From the NCBI GenBank assembly GCA_009731375.1, contig BJOX01000065.1, positions 363,320-408,948 of the forward strand: 45,629 bases of DNA, given 5' to 3'. A program made the translations under genes and the position numbers. This DNA is from Paulinella micropora. Lineage: Eukaryota; Cercozoa; Imbricatea; Euglyphida. The notes beneath the pieces are model-generated. The model saw only the letters and a list, made by a program, of their open reading frames with translations. It did no database searches and was not told where the DNA came from. This document shows positions 1-12,660 of the stretch, in pieces (the stretch's first letter is position 1; every line of letters begins with the position of its first letter).

Positions 1-3
1 ACC

Positions 4-67
<64 letters not shown>

Positions 68-78
68 GTAATAATAAT
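1..78. repeat. (AAT)n microsatellite, tail of a minus-strand SINE
   Basis: Near-perfect AAT repeat with two interruptions. On the minus strand it is an (ATT)n tract directly following the conserved 3' end of the SINE fragment at 79-190, the same arrangement as in every other SINE copy here, so it is that copy's tail. Confidence 0.85.
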
Positions 79-190
79 AGTGCTTCTCTGTCAATGGCTG
101 ATGCATTTCTGCACATGCGCCTCCATCGTCTCACCCGTGAGGGGAGTACGAAGAATTGACGATAGGCTGTAATGACACCCCCGCAAGGGG
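79..190 (-). mobile_element. tRNA-derived SINE, 3' fragment (copy A)
   Basis: Reverse complement of the 3' half of the SINE seen full length at 6971-7202 and 10172-10404, from the CCCTTGCGGGG segment to the AGAGAAGCACT end. The tRNA-like head is missing, and the broken 5' edge abuts another AAT array at 191-305, so the fragment is sandwiched between two arrays of the same trinucleotide. Confidence 0.75.
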
Positions 191-305
191 ATAGTAATAA
201 TAATAATAATAATAATCATAATCATAATAATCATAATAATAAGAATAATAAGAATAATAATAAGAATAATAATAATAATAATAATAATATAATAATAATA
301 ATATT
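191..305. repeat. Imperfect (AAT)n microsatellite
   Basis: AAT repeat with scattered AAG and CAT variants. The interruptions suggest it is older than the neighbouring pure tract. Confidence 0.85.
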
Positions 306-328
306 TGGATACTCTCATGATTGTATAG

Positions 329-453
329 AGAGGAATACCAGGCATGGTTGGACCTTGACTTTCCGGGGTTCAAAGTCGAGTTTAAGCCTGGCCGAAACAA
401 TAGAAAAAGGGATATGATTCAATGTTCGGCGAAGCACAAGCAACTTTTGCAAG
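329..453 (+). CDS. Exon 1 seen (N-terminal region, incomplete)
   Basis: Acceptor TTGTATAG ends at 328 and the donor GT is at 454. The frame reads EEYQAWLDLDFPGFKVEF and onward, without stops. It leaves phase 1, which pairs with exon 2 to form a Glu codon. It starts inside a codon, so an upstream exon is expected outside the window. No domain recognised. Confidence 0.55.
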
Positions 454-2971
454 GTCCGATGCTCTCTATATACATGCAAATATATATCTGTGTTTGTATG
501 CATATTATTTATAAACACACACCAGACGTCTGTTTGTGTTAGATAGGTAGGTAGTTGTCTTCATTAGGGCAAGTATAAGCACAAAAATGCAAACACGGAA
601 ACAGACACACACAGACACACACACACACACACACATGCACATGCACACTTATGTAGCAGATCTGGCTGACCCTTGTTATTATTTCTTCCATTTGTGTGTA
701 TGGAGGTATTAGAATACATGGCAAAGACACGTACAGACAAGACACACACACATACACATAGACACACGTGATTTTTTACAGTTTACTTTGTGGAAATGGT
801 AGAAACGAGCATCAGTCAGCGTGGCTGCTGTTACCTGTTACTGTCTGTGTACAAAGTGGGGGGAAAAATCAGACAAATGGACCTACTTCGCATACGATGG
901 TGAAATCAAATAGATCATCGTGCTGACCACTGATATTTTCCCCAAAGCCAGCTCGGCACATGGGTTCTTATTTCATGGGTTCTTATTCCATGGGTCACAT
1001 AGCAATTTTTTTGAGCTCAACTCCATAATCATTCCCACAATCACATGGACCATAGTCATTCAACATTTTCATGATAAGAAAAAAGATACTTTGCACCTCT
1101 CCCTTGCCGGTATATGCGGAAGTATAATCTACTAACATATCTACACAGAAAACGGGTGCAGTCCGAGTCTTCAGGGTCCGGTGCCTGGAGGAAGCGCGCA
1201 GTTCAAGAAGATCGTCGAAACCATCAACGAAATCATAAAAGCGGTACGCACTTGATGCGGCATCATGGGATCGGGAATAATAACTTCGCGCCCGATATAT
1301 TTAAAAATACGATCATAATTGCATACAAATGTCCTTCGGATCCTGTGCCTGTCCTCCCCAGCGTGCACACATCAATGAAAATGTTTTGTTGTTTACTTGA
1401 CAGGAAAAGGAAGATAAAGAAGCGGAATCACTACCTTCTCCTGCAGAACCGTCTGAGCAACCGCTGCCACCTCCGCGCAAGGAACATAAAGAGTTCCTGC
1501 TTAAACAGCTGAATGACGTCGCGAAGGTGATCGAGGTCTCTTCAGTACATGTGATAGAACCGGAGTCATTATACACCGAACCATGACTTCAAACGCCTAG
1601 TTCTCATCCAACTGATTACTTTTGCTTGTGCATGGCTTGTTTCAAATATCTTTTCAAAGGATTTTTAATGGACCAGCTACAGGCTTGATTCATAAGCTTG
1701 GCTGACAACGAAACACTTGCTTTGTAAGAAATATTCATAGAACAGAGCTTTCCCGTTTACCAGGACTTAGGCTTTGGTCACAAGCATGTCTGAGAACGAA
1801 TCGCAGCATCGTTGTTCCTTGCACCAAATCACGGAGAAACAACTGTGTTGGGAACTCAGCGCTCACACTGTATGAGAAATTATTATATCTTTCGTGAAAT
1901 GAACAATTAACTCCAAAAACTTCGGCCTGAATGAATTCTTATGCCCTGTCATACTGGTCGCCAAGCTCTTGCCAAAATATTTCAAATACGCTACAGCTAC
2001 AGCATATAAATCACAAAATGGCTGAGAACCAAGCACTTAAATGGGATTGGTTTATTATTCCTACGAACTAAGAAATGATCATAACGCTCGATGAGCCAGA
2101 AATTTCTCATGCGACCTGTAAAGTTCCCTTCATAGTACTCTGCTGACACTTTCTTGGCTGCGCAATACGCTTCGTATGCTAAATGATGCTTGCCTTGAAT
2201 GAGGAAAAAATATTATGTATGTATGCATGTATGTATGTATGTTTACGTGTGCATTGTATAGGACCTCTACAATTTCTTGAACGGCGCATCACTTCCTGTT
2301 GGCTGGGAGTCGCCTGAACTGAAAGAACAGGTCAGACTAGAACGACATAAACAAATACACAAATATTCTTGTTCGCCGTCGCAAAGTCAATATCTACATG
2401 GTTTAACGGGAAAATCAAGTCCGGAACTAGCCAAATTTTACGGAGTTTTTGGGTGAGCCAACACTCCTCAAAACATAGAAGGGTCAAATGAGTGTCTGCG
2501 TACCTTGCCAGGTACGAGCCACCCGCTTGCGTTTGCTTGAGGGTAAAAGCAGCGCCCAACTTGGTCACTTACTATTAGATACTCCAGCTAGGCTCGTCCT
2601 TTGTTGTTGCGTTTGTGTTGTTACTGAAGGGTGGTGGTGTTGTTGGTGGTGAGTGCTGGTGTCGTTCTGCTGTTCCCTCAGTAGTACTTGTTTTGTTTTT
2701 GGTGTATTCTTGCTTGTTGGCAGGCATACACGATGACAACACTACCAACGGACAGACTGATAACAGCTCTTACCAGGTGGATTTTGTGTTTGTGTGCTTT
2801 TAATAAAGTTTCGTCAAGTAATTGCGCTTACAATTTGAATTGTTTACGAAGCTTTCATCCACGGATCTGCGTGTTTTTGCGTTGCAGAAAATCAGGGCGG
2901 CAATCATCGGAGCGGTCAGTGCGGCTTTCCGTTTTTACCCTGCTCTTGCTACTACTACGACTACTACTACG

Positions 2972-3005
<34 letters not shown>

Positions 3006-3071
3006 CTACTACTACTACGACTACGACTACTGCTACTGCTACGGCTACTGCTACTGCTACGGCTGCTGCTC

Positions 3072-3137
<66 letters not shown>

Positions 3138-3150
3138 TTACTACTACTAT

Positions 3151-3216
<66 letters not shown>

Positions 3217-3376
3217 AGCTGCTGTTGACACTACCACTACTACAACTACTACTAGTACTAGTACTACTACCACTACTACTGCTACTACTACTACTGCTGC
3301 TGCTGCTGCTATCACCACTACTTCTCTACTACAACTATAACTACTACTACTACTATAACTACTACTATAACTACTG

Positions 3377-3428
<52 letters not shown>

Positions 3429-3515
3429 CGTCACCACTACCACCACTACCACTACGATTACGACTTGTATCACTGCTACTGCTACTTCTGCTACTACTAG
3501 TACTAGTACTACTAT

Positions 3516-3570
<55 letters not shown>

Positions 3571-3744
3571 CCTGCTGCTACTTCACCACTTCTAAGGTTT
3601 ACATTGTAATCATGCGCACAAAAATAGTTCGCGCTGCATCTCCTCCACACGAGTCAAGAGGTGGATTGGGCTGATTCTAGGTCAGCGACTAGATCATTCC
3701 AGGATCTGCAATTTTACGTGATATTTATCAAAGTGTAAACCATG

Positions 3745-3812
<68 letters not shown>

Positions 3813-3929
3813 GTCATTACTATTATTAGTATTATCATTAATATTATTATTATTATTATTGTTATCATTATTATTATTTTATTATTATTATTAATATTAT
3901 TATTATTATTATTATTATCATTATTATTA

Positions 3930-3978
<49 letters not shown>

Positions 3979-6316
3979 GATTTGTTGGAACTGCCCTTGC
4001 GGGGGTGTCATTAGAGCTTATCGTCAATTCTTCGTACTCCCCTCACGGGTGAGACGATGGAGGCGCATGTGCAGAAATGCATCAGCCATTGACAGAGAAG
4101 CACTATTATTATGATTATTATTAATATCATCATTAGTATTATTATGTGTAGGTCAAATCTGGTAAATCGTTTTTAGCTAATCTGCTGATGCATCTGGAGA
4201 TGCCTCGTCCAACGGATTACGCGCAACCCAACCAAGGTCTGAGCGAGCAGCAGAAGCTTCTGTCGCTTGAGGGCCTGCGCGAGGTGTGCGACGAGAACGA
4301 CTTACGGGTCATATACACCTACATACACGTACATACATACATGCACACACATACGTAAACAAGCACGCACGCATACGTACATACATATGATATATGTTAC
4401 ACACGTACATGTATATACACGCATACACACACATATACGTATACGTGCATGAATGCATGGGTACGTACACAAATACATTAATACTTATCAATGCATAAAT
4501 GGACATATACATGTATATATATATATATGTATATATATATAGGGAGTACATAGGCCATCGGTCCCTTTCAATGGGCTGATTGGTATAAAGCTCCTAGAGA
4601 AATGTTCTATGCCGTCACTTCCTTTATTCCACCGATTGGTGTGGAAACTTTCCTTATGGAATGGAGGACTGGATGCAAATGGCCTTTTGGCTCAGCAATT
4701 GGCAGACGATACATACATACATACACACATATATATATTTACATATATATATATATATATATATACGCGTAAATACATACACAAAATTTTGAGTAATGCA
4801 GGGTGTGGGAGAGGATAATAATCTATACAGTTGTTCCCTTTATCGGTGTTTCTTTTGCTACCACTGCTGCTGCTGGTTTCTTAATTTCTGTCGCTTACAG
4901 GCTGCTGTCACCGCACGCGCCTCTAGCTGAATATTGTAGTCATTCCTGGCGCTTTCTTTACTGTTTTTCCCAAATATTCTCTTCTTTGTCCAATGCGTTT
5001 CACAGACTTCACTGAGGTTTGAAATTGCACTATAGATATTACATAGATGCTTTTGTAATGTTCATGATCAGAGCTTGAAGAAAAGCAATTCGTCTGACAT
5101 GAAGACCAACGACTGGACAACAATTTTCAAGAAATTCGGAGGCAAAGTTCACTTTCCGAAGCAAGACTTCAAAAAGAAGAAAAGAGGACAAAGCGCGTTG
5201 GAATACGAGAAGTGCTACCGGCAAGTGTGGGACTATGCAAAAAGTCACATAAAATTCTCCTTTCCTGCATTTGAGTTATATGTAGCAGATATATTTAGTT
5301 AGCTGTATAGCTAAATAGTTCGCCAGTTAGTTTTTTTACAACAAATTGCACACAGATCAAGTTCCTTTTCAACCCCTTATTTCTTCATTTTGCTCGTTTC
5401 TTCTCCTGTTCCTTTTTTTCGTTTTGTTGTTTCCTTACTGACATACTTTCTTCTCTTACTTTCATCAATATTTTTATTTTCTATTTTCTGACTGGGCTTG
5501 TGCCTTTTTGTTTAGTAGGTACTGCGCTGTCATGCCAACTACATCACAACAAAAACAAAATATCAACAAGATAGGGAATGTCCGCAATATCAGTCATACG
5601 AGACGAGCTGGACACGTCCTTGCATATCAGTGATATTAGTGCTGACTCATATTTTTGAATGGTAATGTGGTATTGCGACCGAAAGGGTGCTAAAGAAAAG
5701 CAATCCTCTCATATTGCTTCGTGACTCTGGTCTTTGGTAGACAACAAGTCTGGCGTGAAGCCGTTGTGGGTCCCTGCCGAAGACAACTCCGATTCTACCA
5801 CGCTCTTCACGCAATGGATTGCCTACGGAAAGATTGCTCACCTTCTTATCGTCTTTAGGACGAGGGAATGGGCTCTCTTGCATATCAAAGTATGTAAAGA
5901 CAGGACACGCATACATAGCAACAATTGAAAAAAACCTTCGTTGACTATGGGCTTGTTTACGCGTGTACGTAGGCACAAGCACATAATCTAAGATGCAGAT
6001 ACTATGCCACACCCATGTATGCATGCATGATTACACGTAACAAAGCATGTTCTTTCAGTTGCAATCTTTTTGCTCAGCACAGGCATGCTAGGATGGGTAG
6101 GTGTCCAGTTCTTTTTTTTTTTTTTTTTTTTTTAAGATTTGAGGTGGTATATATATCATCCACGCTATGTCGCAGGATTGGCACGATTACCTCCGTTGGC
6201 TTCTGCAAAACCAAAGAGGGGATTATACAAAGGTTGCGTCGTACGAAATGGATCCTCCAGAGCGACCTGACTGGCCCGATCGATCGCAAAAGTATACTTA
6301 CTGCCAGTAGTAAAAG

Positions 6317-6384
<68 letters not shown>

Positions 6385-6553
6385 GGGAGTACATAGGCAT
6401 CGGTCCCTTTCCATGAGCTGATTGGTATAAAGCTCCTAGAAATGTTTTATGCCGTCACTTCCTTTATTCCACCGATTGGTGTACTTTCCTTATGAAATGG
6501 AGGACTGGATGCACATGGCCTTTTGGCTCAGCAATTGGCAGACGATGCATACA

Positions 6554-6613
<60 letters not shown>

Positions 6614-6899
6614 TACTACTCCTCACCGCGATTGCCCAGTGGTCAAGTTCAATACCAACTGGGACATGTCGCCAGTTCGATTCCCGTCGGTGCCAGTATT
6701 TTCATAGTAGGTTTTTTTTTGAAAGAATTGGTCTGTCGGGAAGTGTTGGAGCTGCCTTGCGGGGGTTGTGAGTAGAGCTTATCGGTCAAATCTTCGTACT
6801 CCCCTCGCGGGTGAGATGGAGGCGCATGTACAGAAATGTATCAGCCACTGACAGAGAAGCACTATTATATTACTATTACCATTATTATGACTATTTTTA

Positions 6900-6970
<71 letters not shown>

Positions 6971-7207
6971 GGACACCGTGATAGCCCAGTGGTCAAGTTC
7001 TACCATCTGGACCCTGTCGCCAGTTCGATTCCCGTCGGTGCCACCAGTATTTTCATTGAACATACCGGTCCGTCTGGAAGTGTTGGAACTGCCCGTGCGG
7101 GGGTGTCATTAGAGCCTCTCGTCAATTCTTCGTACTCCCCTCACGGGTGAGACGATGGAGGCGCATGTGCAGATTTGCATCAGCCATTGACAGAGAAGCA
7201 CTATTAC

Positions 7208-7273
<66 letters not shown>

Positions 7274-8088
7274 GAGGACATATCCATGACATTTGGTAAC
7301 TTTGCGACTTTTTGCTATCAATCATTTACATTGATATCCTGTGTGTGTCCATTTTTGGAGCGTTCTGTCCAAGTCTGGGCGTTCATCTTGGACATAGATG
7401 GATTTAATATTGACTGGCTGCAAGAGCGTAGTCGCAACCTCCTCCAAAGTGTGCACACTCACCACGACGATGAACTGAATGTTCAGCGGCTACATTCAAA
7501 GCCACGCTTGGTTGTCAGACTGTAGCAGATGGCTCCTTGAAATGTTTTTCAGCGGTCAAAGAAGCCAAGTAAACGAGTAGTACAGGCTGACGTTGGCTTA
7601 GAACAAATGTCCTGAAAGTCAAGATAACTTACAGTCGTAGCGCATGAAAAGAATTGATAATGCCGTGCACCTTTCTCACTTTTGTGCATTCTCAATGTTT
7701 GCAGGCAAGCTTTTTTGCAGTATCCTTTTTTGTTAACGTTGGTAGGGACTTGAAAACACTCCAAGTCATATACAAACTCCTTACGAAGGAGGGTTGGAAA
7801 GTGTTGAATCCAGAGCAGCTCAAGTTGGCGCCTGAAAAAGCATCCTTATGTCTACCATTCATATATAACTCCTGCAGCTGAAACATGTTCTTCCGATGTC
7901 CATGAAATCCTTTGCAGTCCTGTGTGTAGTCCTTGCACAACCGAACAAAAGTTGTTTGCTTCTGTGATTTCCTTCTTACATTTTTAGGTAGAGCTGCATC
8001 CTCTCGTAGCAAAACAACTTGGTAGATGGCTAATTTACGCTGGGTCACATGCACTACATCATATGAAGCATTTAGTGTAATTGTAGTG

Positions 8089-8159
<71 letters not shown>

Positions 8160-8763
8160 AGTGTTGTTGTTGTTGTTGTTGTTGTCGTTGTTGTAAGAGT
8201 AGTAGTAAAATGTAGTTGCAAAGTAAGCAATAGAGTCAATCAGCCGCTAAGGGATTTTTGCCCTCAACCCTAGTCGAGAACCTTTTAGGCAAAGTCAACA
8301 GCGAATGTCTGCTTTTGGCAGGGAAGGGGAAGATTTGATGCTTGATCGTGTCTACTTGCGTGATATGCAGAATACCTTCCACTCCAAAAAAGGTACGTTT
8401 TTTTTTTTGGTAGTTCAAACAACAAGCAGGAAATAATACTGAATTAGAATCGAGAAGAACAATTGTATTTAAGCGTTTCATCCTTAGCCACTGGTCGCCT
8501 TTGATGTCGGTGCAGTAGCTCATTCAGCAGGTTTTGGACAGAAGTCTTTGTTTGGGAGGACACACAAAACACTCTTGGAATTCACGGTTCATGATATTAC
8601 ATCTAAGAACTTCTCAATTTATCTGGTGGGTGGTTGGTGGTTGGTTGGTGGCAACATTGACAAGAAATATTGTAGTATCAAGATATCAAGTAATGCGACT
8701 CTCTGTTTAAATATTGCTCTATGTTTCCTGCGAGCCCCTTGTCTGTCAAAGTCAGCGTGAGGT

Positions 8764-8819
<56 letters not shown>

Positions 8820-8829
8820 GTTATTATTA

Positions 8830-8860
<31 letters not shown>

Positions 8861-9401
8861 GGAAGGGTGCACAGTATGGCACCCCACGGGAAGAGGAGGT
8901 GGTTGGGCCTCTTCCCACTGGTTTCGAGGCTATGTCGTTGTGTTGGCTCCGAGGCTATGTTGTTGTGTTGGTTCCGAGGCTATGTAGTTGTGTTGGTTTT
9001 TATAAGACATACACCACGTGGGATCAAAGGGGTATTTACATTCCGCGATCTAGGGGTGGTGACGGGTTTCGAGGCGTCCCAGATACTTACCACAAAACGT
9101 CCTCATGCGCTGGCAGACCGCATGAAATGTCTGCTACCCCTGTGAGTACCTCCATGCGGGACCTACCCAGTCTCGTGGAGCTCTCACTCGGGGAAGATCA
9201 ATCATTTATAGTTGATTTCCTGCAAGGTACCCGACACTGTGCGGGTAGTAGGGACTTCCTCTTGGGGCTTTCTATGCAGGATGGTTAGAGTCACTCTTCC
9301 CTCCCAACATACTCACTGGAGTCCCTGTTGGGTCGAGGGATGGAGGCGCATGGCCCTCGGGCTCAGCCATGACAGATCAATATATATATATATATATATA
9401 T

Positions 9402-9465
<64 letters not shown>

Positions 9466-9486
9466 TTTTTTTTATTATTATTGTTA

Positions 9487-9552
<66 letters not shown>

Positions 9553-9737
9553 CAGTTCGATTCCCGTCGGTGCCACCAGTAGTTTCATTGAACATACCGG
9601 TCCGTCTGGAAGTGTTGGAACTGCCCTTGCGGGGGTGTCATTAGAGCCTATCGTCAATTCTTCGTACTCCCCTCACGGGTGAGACGATGGAGGCGCATGT
9701 GCAGATTTGCATCAGCCATTGATAGAGAAGCACTATT

Positions 9738-9775
<38 letters not shown>

Positions 9776-9820
9776 CATCATCATCATCATCATCATCATC
9801 ATTATTATTATTATTATTAC

Positions 9821-9874
<54 letters not shown>

Positions 9875-10124
9875 TACTATCCTCACCGCGATAGCCCAGT
9901 GGTCAAGTTCAATACCAACTGGAACCTGTCGCCAGTTCGATTCCCGTCGGTGCCAGTATTTTCAAAGTTGGTTTTCTTTGAAAGTATTGGTCTGTCAGGA
10001 AGTGTTGGAGCTGCCTTGCGGGGGTTGTGAGTAGAGCTTATCGATCAAATCTTCGTACTCCCCTCGCGGGTGAGACGATGGAGGCGCATGTACAGAAATG
10101 TATTTGCCACTGAGAAGCACGCAC

Positions 10125-10170
<46 letters not shown>

Positions 10171-10402
10171 TGGACACCGTGATAGCCCAGTGGTCAAGTT
10201 CTACCATCTGGGCCCTGTCGCCAGTTCGATTCCCGTCGGTGCCACCAGTATTTTCATTGAACATACCGGTCCGTCTGGAAGTGTTGGAACTGCCCTTGCG
10301 GGGGTGTCATTAGAGCTTATCGTCAATTCTTCGTACTCCCCTCACGGGTGAGACGATGGAGGCGCATGTGCAGAAATGCATCAGCCATTGACAGAGAAGC
10401 AC

Positions 10403-10471
<69 letters not shown>

Positions 10472-10765
10472 CCCTGAAAGGTGTTGGGAGTAGGGGTTGG
10501 GGGTTTTCGTGGGAGGGGGGATCTGAAAATTGTGTACCTCCCACCCCTCCCCCACCCCACCCACCCACCCCGCAAAGTCACCCGTTTCTGTACCCGCTCA
10601 TCACTTAATCATTGTTTCTGGTAACCAGGAGGAGTTGGGGCTCATAATTGTAAGGTGGTTAGCCCCAGACTCGATGTTGATGCTGACATGTTTTTTTTTT
10701 TGGATTTCATGCAAATATTTGCGTTAGGGGAGTGTCTTGAATACCAAATTTACTTCTTTTTTTTC

Positions 10766-10852
<87 letters not shown>

Positions 10853-12183
10853 NNNNNNNNNNNNNNNNNNNNNNNNNNNNNNNNNNNNNNNNNNNNNNNN
10901 NNNNNNNNNNNNNNNNNNNNNNNNNNNNNNNNNNNNNNNNNNNNNNNNNNNNNNNNNNNNNNNNNNNNNNNNNNNNNNNAAAAAAAACCTTGTGTTTTTC
11001 TTTTTTCCCCCAGTTTTCTTTGTGTTTTTGTTTTTCTCGATTGAGGGAACCAGGAGGATTTAGGAATTTATACTTGCAGGATGTCAAGCCCCAGGGTCTT
11101 TGTTGATGTTTATATGGTTCTTTGGAATTTATGAAATATTTGTGTTAGAGGCGTGTCGTGCAAATGCCGAAATTCCTCTTTTTTTGGCAGTATTTCCAGC
11201 ACCTTCTCCCGCAATGTGCGTACCCTGTTGAATAGGAAAGGGGGGTTCGGGGGGCCCTTCCCCCGGTAACCGCAGCCCCGCAATATGTGTACCCAAAGTG
11301 AATCAGCCAAAAAAAATTAGAATTATGCAAATATTTGCGTTATGGGAGTGTTCCTAACGCCAAAATTCCTCTTTTTCCGCAAATTTGCACCCACTCATCA
11401 CTTAATCATGGTTTGCGGCAACCAGAGGAGTCGGGCGCTCAGAAACGCATTATTTCAAGCCTCAGACTAGTTGTCGATGCTGATGTAGTTTTTTTGGACA
11501 TTTTGGCATTTGCGGCGTTCAGGACACGTGCCCTAACGCAATTGTACTCGGATTTTTCGTTTGAGGGCACCAGGAGGAGTTAGAGGGTGATGTTTGGTCT
11601 ACCTTGCACCTCTCGACATGCTCTTTTCGAGCATATCAAAATTTCTGGCCACAGATCTTACCGGAAAAATAAGGCACTTGCGCCACTTGGTCCCACCCGC
11701 TACCACCAGGAGGAGTTAGAGGCTGATGTTTGGAATACCTGGCACCTCTTGACATGCTCGAAAAGAGCATATCAAAGTTTCTGGCCACAGGTGGCACTTA
11801 CCAGAAAAATCAGGTACTTGCGCCACTTGTGCCACCCGCCACCAGCAGGAGTTAGAGGCTGATGTTTGGTTTACCTGGTACCTCTTGACATGCTCTCTTC
11901 GAGCATATGAAAATTCTTGGTAGTTGGTGGCACTCTTACCAGAAAAATCAGGTACTTGCGCCACTTGGTGCCACCCATCATTCACAAATATCCGCCACAA
12001 GGTTGTTTATGGCAGACCTCGACGAGCTCTTTTCGACTCCCGAAAAATATTGTCTCTGGTGCCACCGATAACCAGAAAAACCTGACCTTTATGCCACTTG
12101 ATGCGCAAAACGCAACGGTGCACGAAGCGCCCCGTAAACGTCACACTGTAAAACCGTCCTTTCAGGTGTTGCCGCAGCCCCTA

Positions 12184-12236
<53 letters not shown>

Positions 12237-12504
12237 GGACACCGTGATAGCCCAGTGGTCAAGTTCTACCATCTGGGCCCTGTCGCCAGTTCGATTCCCG
12301 TCGGTGCCACCAGTATTTTCATTGAACATACCGGTCTATTTCTGGACCAGTATTTTCATTGAACATACCGGCCCGTCTGGAAGTGTTGGAACTGCCCTTG
12401 CGGGGGTGTCATTAGAGCTTATCGTCAATTCTTCGTACTCCCCTCACGGGTGAGACGATGGAGGCGCATGTGCAGAAATGCATCAGCCATTGACAGAGAA
12501 GCAC

Positions 12505-12543
<39 letters not shown>

Positions 12544-12597
12544 CATTATTATTTTTATTATTTTTATTATCATCATTATTATTATTAATATTATTAA

Positions 12598-12660
<63 letters not shown>

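Larger units (their letters stand above)
2915..4151 (+). other. Intron splitting the P-loop, filled with trinucleotide repeats
   Basis: The 1.24 kb intron consists mostly of a CTA/CTG-rich array (2943-3586), a CTA then TTA array (3744-3978) and a SINE 3' fragment (3979-4104). Long Leu-, Thr-, Tyr-, Val- and Asn-rich reading frames in it arise from the repeat. Confidence 0.75.
6292..7704 (+). other. Intron with a chain of SINEs and (TTA)n arrays
   Basis: In order: TTA array, family 2 SINE, TTA array, SINE subfamily b, TTA array, SINE subfamily a, TTA array. The unique sequence at 7274-7704 contains a stop-free stretch near 7350-7510, but I could not fit it to the phases of exons 10 and 11. 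Confidence 0.6.
10472..11580 (+). repeat. Complex repeat block, diverged units
   Basis: Contains diverged copies of the roughly 180-bp unit seen cleanly at 12781-13300 (AACCAGGAGGAGTT; AAATATTTGCGTTAGGG; GTGTCCTGAATGCC) near 10625, 11045 and 11425. A relative of the 140-bp unit (CGTACCCTGTTGAA, GGGGGGCCCTTCCCCC) is near 11190-11300. Interrupted by a T-run and a gap. Confidence 0.6.

Noticed and set aside
2688-3500. Long open frame with poly-Leu, poly-Tyr (and overlapping poly-Thr, poly-Val frames)
   Set aside because: Entirely produced by the (CTA)n/(CTG)n array; it overlaps a well-supported exon in another frame and has no non-repeat content.
6971-7045. Possible true tRNA gene
   Set aside because: A and B boxes are present, but the same sequence recurs in at least seven places with a common 3' body and ATT tail, and the T-arm stem does not pair well. 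It is a SINE head.
7350-7510. Open frame containing WAFILDIDGFNIDWLQERSR
   Set aside because: Looks coding in part, but its only acceptor gives the wrong phase after exon 10 and there is no good donor.
7692-8054. Minus-strand 120-codon frame
   Set aside because: Opposite to three short exons that fit in phase on the plus strand; no motif recognised.
8244-8320. Possible extra exon (GFLPSTLVENLLGK)
   Set aside because: Protein-like and open, but no donor/acceptor combination keeps phase with the next exon. Left as a possibility in the exon 14 entry.
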